A stretch of 64,000 nucleotides of DNA, from positions 122,762,642 to 122,826,641 of the forward strand of contig CM035170.1 in assembly GCA_020205615.1 (NCBI GenBank), written 5' to 3'. Below are positions 57,984-64,000 of the stretch, one piece after another. This DNA is from Panax quinquefolius (Eukaryota > Streptophyta > Magnoliopsida > Apiales > Araliaceae). The stretch's first letter is position 1. Each line of letters opens with the position of its first letter. The notes under the pieces were generated by a model that saw only the letters and a program-made list of their open reading frames with translations, did not search any database and was not told where the DNA came from. Both the position numbers and the translations under genes were made by a program.

Positions 57984-60434
57984 ATGTTTCTACGGAGGTT
58001 TTCACGGCCTTTGATGATGATGGCGAGGGTGAAGGAGACGACGAGGATCGTAGGGTTAGAGGTTGTCCCGAACGCCAGGGAGGCGCTGATCAATATTTAC
58101 AACAAAACCCTAAAGGAGATCCAGGCTGTCCCCGAGGATGAAGGCTACCGTAAGGCCGTCGAGAGCTTCACGCGCCACCGCCTCAAGGTGTGCCAGGAGG
58201 AAGAAGGCTGGGAAGTGATCGAGAAGCGTATCGGTTGCGGTCAAGTTGAAGAGCTCATCGAAGAGGCCCAAGATGAGCTCAAGCTTATAGACAAGATGAT
58301 TGGTTCGTACACAAGATTCTTTTTTCTCTCACCCCTCTTCAATCTTTATTTGTTGTGTATGAATGGTAGACAGATATTATGATTGTGGGTTATCGAATTC
58401 TCTGAAATAAATTTATTTTTTTATTTTCTGATTCTTGATTTTTATTTTTTTTAATTGACACGAACTTTTGCATAATCCCTTTGAGACTTCAGATAGGTTT
58501 CCTATTGCATTATCAATTAGACAATTAGGATGCTAAGTCATGAAAATTACAAATTTAGTATTAGGATCTCCTCAATACTTATCCTTAGCCAAGTCATAAC
58601 TGAGAAGAGTCTCTGGGAGTAAGATCAATAACTTTCAACTTCAGAGATAGAGGTTGAGGAAGGTATAATGTTAGATTGGCCCATTGATTGGTGTTTAACT
58701 CTGATAATGACGATATGATTTAGGTATTTCTTCCAAGTTACATATTGTTTGTGAAAGCATATATCTTTGAACTGAAACTCCTGGTATAAAGATTTATATT
58801 TCGTCGAGTTTAGAAAAATGCAGGCATAATGCACTTCATTATTATGTTTCCTTTATGCTTTCTCTCGTACCAGTGGTTACAAGAGTCTTCAAGGATCGGT
58901 TATGATAAATATCGCAACGAAGCATGATTAGTTGTGCTGCTTGTCTGCTTCATCATTGCTCGCATTTTTCCCTGACCCTTTGATCAAATTTTTATTAATC
59001 CTTCCTCATTTCCTCTACTGTTTTGACATGGTCCAGTTGTTGTTCTTTGACATGGTGAAATTAGCTTTCCCTGTTTAGTGTGTTATACCAGTTTTTCGGT
59101 GCAAATTGATTGCTAAGAGTGTGCTGCACCAAGGTTTTGCACGTTTTCTTCTTTATTAGAATTGGCCCTTTCCTATGAAAACATTGATTCGAAGAATTTC
59201 ATTAACCATGCATTGGACTATTTTAGTAAAGGGTAAAAAGTAAGAAGACTGGTGATTTTCTCGGAGCATAGAACCTTGCATCTTCCATATTCTACTATTT
59301 TTTAGGTTCAAAGGAGAAACATTTGTGAAAATTTGCATTCAGTTCAGTTGTTAAACTTAGATGTGTATGTCTAAATTCGTAAGCAAAGAGGCTCAGCAAA
59401 GGTACAAGTTATCTCAAATAAACTATTTTGATCAGGGCGGGAATTTAAATTTTCCTCCATTTCTCAAATTTAGCTGTCAGCTGTTATACTGGTTCACACT
59501 TCAAACCATGATTTTTCTGACACGTGATGCCTTAGACCATTGTTGTTTGGTAATCAAAATCAAATTTCACAGGTGAATTAAGTTTTTCCCATCTACATTG
59601 AAAAAAAATCGGAGGAAAGCTAAGTATTTTATCCATCTATTTTTACTAAATATAAATTGTTTTGGTAACTAAAGTTATTTTTTTGATAAGGTATACTTAT
59701 CTTAGTAGTATTAGAGTTTTGCTTGCTCACTGACTCACTGTTATTAGAGTTAAGGCTTCGTGCAATTGGGGCCTTCTCATTTATTTCTTTCCTAAATTCT
59801 TCCAGGATTTTTCCTGCATCAAATATACTCCATATAGCCTGTTGAAGTTGCCCCAGAGATTAGTCTACCAAGTAACATGCCTATTTAAATAGTCTTACGT
59901 GCTTAATTTACAAATGCTAAATAATTTATAATTTCATTTGTTTCTCAGTGAATGTTTGTCTAAAGTTACTTGTCAGGAAAAAGAATAAGTAAATGCTTGT
60001 CTAATGCTTAATTTTTGGGTGTGTGATGATATTCTCATTAAGCACAACTTTATTGTAATATTAAGATGTTTTTTCTTTCCTTGCTTGTTGGTTCAGTGGT
60101 GTGAGCTCTTACTTGCATTATTCCCTTCCCTCCTGCAACCTAAAACTAACTAAAAAAGGTGTTGAGAAATTTATAAGGATATTTTGTTGTCTATGGTGTT
60201 CATTTCTGTTGTTTTTGGATCACAGAATGGGACCCGTGGGGTGTTCCCGAAGACTATGAATGTGAAGTTATTGAGAATGATGCTCCAGTTCCCAAGCATG
60301 TTCCCCTACACAGACCTGGCCCTCTCCCCGAGGAGTTCTACAAGACTTTGGATTCTGTTACAACAGGCACGTTGGAGGATATTATTACCATAAAAAAGGA
60401 AGAGCCTGCAATAGCCTCAATTGAGTCGCAATGA
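57984..60434 (+). CDS. NDUFA5: NADH dehydrogenase (ubiquinone) 1 alpha subcomplex subunit 5 (complex I B13 subunit)
   Basis: An accessory subunit of respiratory complex I in the mitochondrial inner membrane, located in the peripheral arm. Two exons: 57984 to 58302 and 60226 to 60434, joined as G/AA to give Glu. The intron of 1923 bases starts GTTCGT and ends CACAG. The spliced product is 175 residues, close to the usual plant length. Family motifs in order are GLEVVPNA, LIN-IYNKTL-KEIQAVPEDEGYRK, VESFTRHRLKVC, GCGQVEELIEEA, DKMIEWDPWGVPEDYECEV and PKHVPLHRPGPLPEEFYKTL. The start is the ATG at 57984 (MFLRRF), which matches the family start. The frame is open upstream to a GTG at 57954, which is not needed. 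Unlike the repeats to its left, the frame is undamaged. It lies about 1.4 kb from the repeat nest. Confidence 0.95.
58303..60225 (+). other. NDUFA5: NDUFA5 intron
   Basis: AT-rich and T-rich on the plus strand, as plant introns usually are, with GT and AG ends. No coding sequence, transposon terminus or RNA gene was recognised in it. Small open frames within it are not conserved-looking. Confidence 0.85.
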
Positions 60435-60626
60435 AGCGTGCTGTGGGCAGTTGTTTGGGTTGTTGCTTATGAAGTAGTAAAGTCTTTGATTGGTGAAGCC
60501 ATGTGTTTCTTATGGTTTTCCTGTTTATGTTTGTATTCATTTCTGGAGTGAACAGCTCTTGTTAGTAATTCAAAAGGAGCTGGTTTCAAAAGAAATATAT
60601 TTTGTAATACATGTTTAAAGTTTAAG

Positions 60627-60632
60627 AATAAA
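60627..60632 (+). terminator. Candidate poly(A) signal of NDUFA5
   Basis: AATAAA in AAGAATAAAAAATTG, 193 bases after the stop codon, in a T-rich 3' region with TTTGTAATACATG upstream. Confidence 0.5.
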
Positions 60633-60634
60633 AA

Positions 60635-60926
60635 ATTGTTGGTATTCAAATTTGATGATACCAAGTAAAATAAAAGAAATAATTGTGTCTCAATATGTAA
60701 TATCATTCCATAATATCTAAATAAAAATACAACTACAAAAAGAAAACAAAGTTGTTATATAATTAATTGTTAGACATAATCAATACAATCATATAAATAT
60801 CTAAATTATAAAGTTGGGAGTCCCCACTTGACATAACCACTTCAACTTTTGTTGTGCTGCCTTTCTATTATAGATTTAAATAATAATTTTTATTCATCAC
60901 CCAAGCAGTATGAACAATCATAAACC

Positions 60927-60959
<33 letters not shown>

Positions 60960-61359
60960 AGACATACGCATAAATAATTTAGAAGGTAAATAAAATCAAA
61001 TGTACGGAATTATGAAATTTAAAAATATTTTTGGGGCACCTAATTGGTTAACTATTTCGTCTTAGTGTACATTTTTTACTAATAAAAGTAGTAAATTAGT
61101 CTACAAATCCAAAAACAGGTCGGCTTTGAGTTAGAATCTGGTGTTCCCTTTCCCAGTCTTTTCCAATTCTCTCACTACTGGAGTACTAGTAGTCTACTTT
61201 TCCAATTTATCCTTATTTATTTGTTCGGGTCTCAACTCTCTCAAGTCAAGCATTCTTCTCCCCTTATTATCATCTTCCCAGTCTAATTTAATCCCAATCG
61301 ATCAATCCATCCATCCAAGTTTCTGTCTGCCGCGTGAACTCACAAACCTCAACCATCCA
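60635..61359. other. Intergenic region between NDUFA5 and SGT1
   Basis: AT-rich spacer with a (TTA)n microsatellite at 60928 to 60959. From about 61140 it becomes CT-rich (CTCTCTCAAGTC, CTTCTCCCC, CAATCCATCCATCC), as expected for the 5' leader of the next gene. No other gene is seen. Confidence 0.6.
60928..60959. repeat. (TTA)n microsatellite, about 10 units
   Basis: Uninterrupted TTA repeat in the spacer upstream of SGT1. Confidence 0.9.
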
Positions 61360-61525
61360 ATGACGGCGTCGTCGGATTTGGAAATGAAGGCCAAGGAGGC
61401 GTTTGTTGACGACCACTTCGAACTGGCTGTTGACCTTTACTCCCAAGCTATCTCTCTTAACCCTAAAGACCCCAATCTTTTCGCCGACCGTGCTCAGGCC
61501 AACATTAAGTTCCACAACTTCACTG
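61360..61525 (+). CDS. SGT1: SGT1 co-chaperone, exon 1 (partial gene)
   Basis: SGT1 is a HSP90 co-chaperone that works with RAR1 in stabilising plant NLR immune receptors and with SCF ubiquitin ligases. The exon encodes the first 55 residues, the beginning of the N-terminal TPR domain: EMKAKEAFVDDHFELAVDLY, then SQAISLNPKDPNLFADRAQA and NIKFHNFT. The start is the ATG at 61360 (MTASSDLE). The frame stays open upstream to about 61141, but this ATG fits the family N-terminus. The exon ends ACTG before GTAATC, a good donor, at the place where plant SGT1 genes have an intron (after NFT). The next exon (EAV-DANKAIEL-like) is not found before 64000, so the remaining TPR, CS and SGS domains lie outside the window or the gene is broken by the elements that follow. 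Confidence 0.9.
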
Positions 61526-62452
61526 GTAATCAACCCCTTTTCTGTTTATTTGCAAAATCGAGAAGAATCGTGTTATATTTCCAGTTCTGTCGGCACTGGG
61601 TTGATTTTGTTTAACCTTTGGGGTTGTACTTGTTTTTCCTTCGCTCAGTGATCAATCTAATAAGCTTTAATTTAGGTTCTGATTCTATTATTTAATGTTA
61701 ATAGCTAAATTTAGTGGTCAAGTCTTCTTACCCTTTTTCCTGATTTTGATTTTTTTAGTATTATTAAGCATAATATACAAAGATATTATGTTTGCGTGTG
61801 GTGTATATCTTTTTTAGCTAATTTGGTTTGGTGATTTTGAAAAGCTGCGCACTTTCACTTGGATTTACTTAGGGACTTAATGGATTTGTTGGTGGTTTGT
61901 GTGTAAGGGATTATCAACATGGAAAAAAGCATATATTAATTTCATATTTTTGTTATCCTATGCTACTCATATTAAAAGATATATCTGTGCTATTGACTCT
62001 AGAGTGCGGTTCAAAGATTCATAGTCTAAGGATGTTGAAAATATTGTAAGGGATTATCAACATGGAAAAAAGCATATATTAATTTCATATTTTTGTTATC
62101 CCATGCTACTCATATTAAAAGATATATCTGTGCTATTGACTCTATAGTGCTCAAATATATTGGGAATTATGACACGGTTCAAAGATTCATAGGCGAAGGA
62201 TGTTGAAAATATTGTAACTATGTTTTGATTTTGTTTTTTGATGTTTGGGAATTTTTGGGCAAACAATTGGAGGTAAAAAAGTTTGATAGATGGATATCGT
62301 GGGTTCATTTTCCCTTGAAGTTATTAATTCATACATGCATACAGCCAGAAGTGTATGTGATTGATAATGTCAATATATGACTTTATGAGCATATATGCCA
62401 GACTGAAATAATGTGTTGGGGATGTTTACACCGTCAAGTCAGCTGTTTCAAG
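61526..62452 (+). other. SGT1: Presumed SGT1 intron 1 (left part) with tandem duplication
   Basis: T-rich, non-coding. GTAAGGGATTATCAACATGG starts a unit at 61903 and again at 62046. Both units continue through CATATATTAATTTCATATTTTTG, GATATATCTGTGCTATTGACTC and GGATGTTGAAAATATTGTAA. The second unit has about 27 extra bases (CAAATATATTGGGAATTATG). Confidence 0.7.
61903..62220 (+). repeat. Direct tandem duplication, units ~143 and ~175 bp
   Basis: Units at 61903 to 62045 and 62046 to 62220, nearly identical apart from an indel of about 27 bases and a few substitutions. The high similarity suggests a recent event. Confidence 0.85.
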
Positions 62453-62454
62453 GG

Positions 62455-62742
62455 ATAAAGTCCAAAAATGCCCCCGACATTTTTCCCAATGTCTACCGAG
62501 CACTCTATACTTTTTTTTGGTCCAAAAATACCCTTAACGTTATGTTTTTTGGGTCGTTCGTGCCCCTGCCGTTAACAAATCTGTCAACTAGACTAACGGG
62601 TGTTAATGTGGCTGACACATGTCAATATTTGCTGACGTGTACAAAAATTCATTAACACAAATAATTAAAAAATTTAATTTTTATTAATTATTTATTTAAT
62701 TTTTCTTTAAAACAAAATAAATAATTAATAAACAAAATCTTT
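62455..62742 (+). repeat. Left terminal inverted repeat
   Basis: Pairs with 63709 to 63993. Mismatches are scattered single bases and small A/T-run length differences. It ends where the arms diverge, after AATTAATAAACAAAAT. Confidence 0.8.
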
Positions 62743-62906
62743 TAGTTGCTTTTCAACTGAAGCTTTTCAATTAATAAACGAGAGGAACTGGTGCTATGTT
62801 TTCAACTGAAGCTTTTCTAGATCTCAGAGAAGCTGAGTGACTAGATCTGTTAGTGTTGCCATGATCATCTCCAAATCGTTCACCACCACAACCCGTAGCA
62901 GGTGAG

Positions 62907-62982
62907 GATATTCCAGATCTGTTAGGATATTCCAGATCTGAGTGACTAGATATTCCAGATCTGTTAGGATATTCCAGATCTG
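62907..62982 (+). repeat. 15-bp repeat GATATTCCAGATCTG, 4 copies
   Basis: Copies at 62907, 62926, 62949 and 62968, with spacings 19, 23 and 19, so a ~42-bp dimer is duplicated. It lies just before the captured F-box segment. Confidence 0.9.
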
Positions 62983-63239
62983 AGGTTACCGGCGGGTGGC
63001 AGGTGATTAACCCGGAGCTGCTGGCGGTGATACTGGTGAGGTTACCGGCGGAGGAGATGATGAGGGTGGTGTTGCTGGTTTACAAGTGGTGGAGGGAGGT
63101 GGTCGCCGGACCATACTGCTGGACCAACATTGACCTGCAGTGGTGGAGCCGTCGCCGCAACAGCTCCTACGATGTTGATTCTGCCGTCAGGAAGCTGGTC
63201 CATCGCAGCAGGTGTACCTTTCAGCTCCTACGATGTTGA
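62983..63239 (+). pseudogene. Captured F-box protein fragment (FBW2/SKIP19-like)
   Basis: An F-box of SCF ubiquitin ligase adaptors, which binds SKP1. Reading from about 63003: INPELLAVILVRLPAEEMM, then VYKWWREVVAGPYCW and NIDLQWW, then AVRKLVHRS. The PEL-ILVRLP start and the W-R-VV-GPYCW-IDL pattern fit the FBW2/SKIP19 group. The frame has no upstream ATG (a stop precedes it near 62944) and it ends soon after KLVHRSRCTFQL, with no leucine-rich repeat region. It is a captured 5' piece of a host gene carried within the inverted-repeat element and probably not a working gene. Confidence 0.65.
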
Positions 63240-63708
63240 TTCAGTATAAATTTATTTTTCAAAAATAAAATTTTTCTCAATCTAGATCTATTTCTGGTGT
63301 ACTCAAGATTTTTTTGATTTGAGATTATTGGTTGTGCTTCGAGCCTTCGATGGTTCGGGATGCTCTGCCGCAGCCGGTCGGACCGTTTGTGGGTTTGAGG
63401 CCGAGTCGTGGGAATGGATCGCATGGGTAATTAAGCGGGTTTGACGGTGGCGGAGTGGGGGTTGGTGGTGTTGTGGTGGGTCGACGGTGGCGGAATGGTT
63501 GGTGGCGTTAGGATTTTGCAGACTAGGAATTCATCGAGAGGAAGAAGACTGCAATTTTTGTATTAATTAATTTAGGGTTATTTGTATTAATTAATTCAAA
63601 TGGACGAATTTTTGTTATTTGTTGTTAATGAATTTTTGTGACTTATTTGTTGTTAATAAATTAAATATAAATATAAATATTTATTTTGTTTATTAAATAT
63701 AAATATTT
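63240..63708. other. Interior of Pack-type element, right part
   Basis: Contains GC-rich stretches (CCGCAGCCGGTCGGACCG at about 63368, and GACGGTGGCGGA twice, near 63434 and 63485) that look like host genic DNA of unknown source, then AT-rich sequence leading into the right terminal repeat. No frame is recognised. Confidence 0.4.
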
Positions 63709-63993
63709 ATTTTGTTTATTAATTATTTATTTTGTTTTAAAGAAAAATAAACTAAATAATTAATTAATAAAAAATGGATTTTTTAATTATTTGTCTTAAT
63801 GAATTGTTGTACACGTCAGCAAATATTGCCACGTGTCAGCCACATTAACACCCATTAGTCTAGTTGACAGATTTATTAACAGCAGGGGCACGATCGACCC
63901 AAAAAATATAACGTTAAGGGTATTTTTGGACAAAAAAAGTATAGGGTGTTCGGTAGACATCACGGTAAAAGTTGGGGGCATTTTTGACCCTTC
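63709..63993 (-). repeat. Right terminal inverted repeat
   Basis: Reverse complement of 62455 to 62742 with scattered differences. Its outer end reaches GCATTTTTGACCC, at 63978 to 63990. Confidence 0.8.
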
Positions 63994-64000
63994 TCTCGCT

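Larger units (their letters stand above)
62453..63995. mobile_element. Pack-type DNA transposon with long terminal inverted repeats
   Basis: The left end (GTCCAAAAATGCCCCC onward) and the reverse complement of the right end (GGTCAAAAATGCCCCC onward) match for about 285 bases: TGTCTACCGA, CCAAAAATACCCTTAACGTTA, GGGTCG, CAACTAGACTAA, GGGTGTTAATGTGGCTGACAC and so on. No transposase is present. The interior, about 960 bases, is GC-richer and holds an F-box fragment. Such long inverted repeats with captured gene pieces are typical of Pack-MULEs, but the target duplication cannot be checked because the right end nearly coincides with the end of the window. Exact termini are uncertain by about ten bases. 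Confidence 0.75.

Noticed and set aside
61141..61359. N-terminal extension of SGT1
   Set aside because: No ATG exists between 61141 and 61360 in this frame, and the CT-rich sequence is typical of a 5' leader.
63003..63239. Functional F-box gene
   Set aside because: It has no ATG, lacks the C-terminal substrate-binding region, and lies between terminal inverted repeats of a transposon.
1..64000. tRNA, rRNA or other structural RNA genes, and organelle inserts
   Set aside because: None was recognised by eye on either strand. A tRNAscan/Infernal run would be needed to exclude small ones.

Overview
The window is nuclear DNA from a flowering plant, probably a eudicot. Two intron-containing nuclear genes sit at the right end: NDUFA5, a mitochondrial complex I subunit, and the first exon of SGT1. 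Roughly the first 56.6 kb is a very AT-rich nest of decayed LTR retrotransposons. Everything was read by eye. No alignment or database search was run, so boundaries marked approximate can be off by tens of bases.

Region 1 to about 39.0 kb is dominated by one Ty3/gypsy lineage, judged to be a chromovirus of the Tekay/Del type because its LTRs are very long (about 2.4 to 3.9 kb) and a chromodomain-like tail follows the integrase. Its LTRs open with TGTAAGACC or TGTGAGACC, end with GGGGCGTCACA or GGGGCGCCACA, and are flanked by a TGGTATCGAGC-like primer binding site and an AAGGAGGGAG-like polypurine tract. Two LTR subfamilies can be told apart: I, with ~39-bp GAATATCTTT repeats, and II, with ~57-bp repeats. 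Plus-strand copies fill about 2.7 to 19.1 kb and minus-strand copies fill 1 to 2.7 kb and 20.5 to 38.3 kb. Pol and gag survive only as frameshifted fragments.

Region about 39.0 to 56.6 kb is a Ty1/copia tandem array ordered internal-LTR-internal-LTR, followed by a truncated direct LTR and an inverted LTR. Both internal regions lack the first half of reverse transcriptase. The order of events can partly be read: a copia LTR (minus strand) landed in a gypsy subfamily II LTR and left a TGTTC target duplication, and the ~17.8-kb gypsy block at 20.5 to 38.3 kb then split that copia LTR.

Region 56.6 to 64.0 kb is the gene island. NDUFA5 (57984 to 60434, two exons) is complete and clean. About 0.9 kb downstream, in the same orientation, SGT1 begins (exon 1 at 61360 to 61525), and its next exon is not in the window. 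What follows is intron-like sequence holding a ~145/175-bp tandem duplication and a ~1.54-kb element with ~285-bp terminal inverted repeats that carries an F-box gene fragment (a Pack-type gene-capture element). The two host genes have no evident shared pathway.

I found no convincing novel biological system. The observations most worth a second look are the nested insertion geometry, the head-to-head LTR palindromes, a conserved splice-donor-like site and hairpin arrays in the gypsy LTR leader, a hairpin present three times in the copia leader, the gene-capture element, and an odd pattern of differences between repeat copies that may reflect assembly or basecalling noise.
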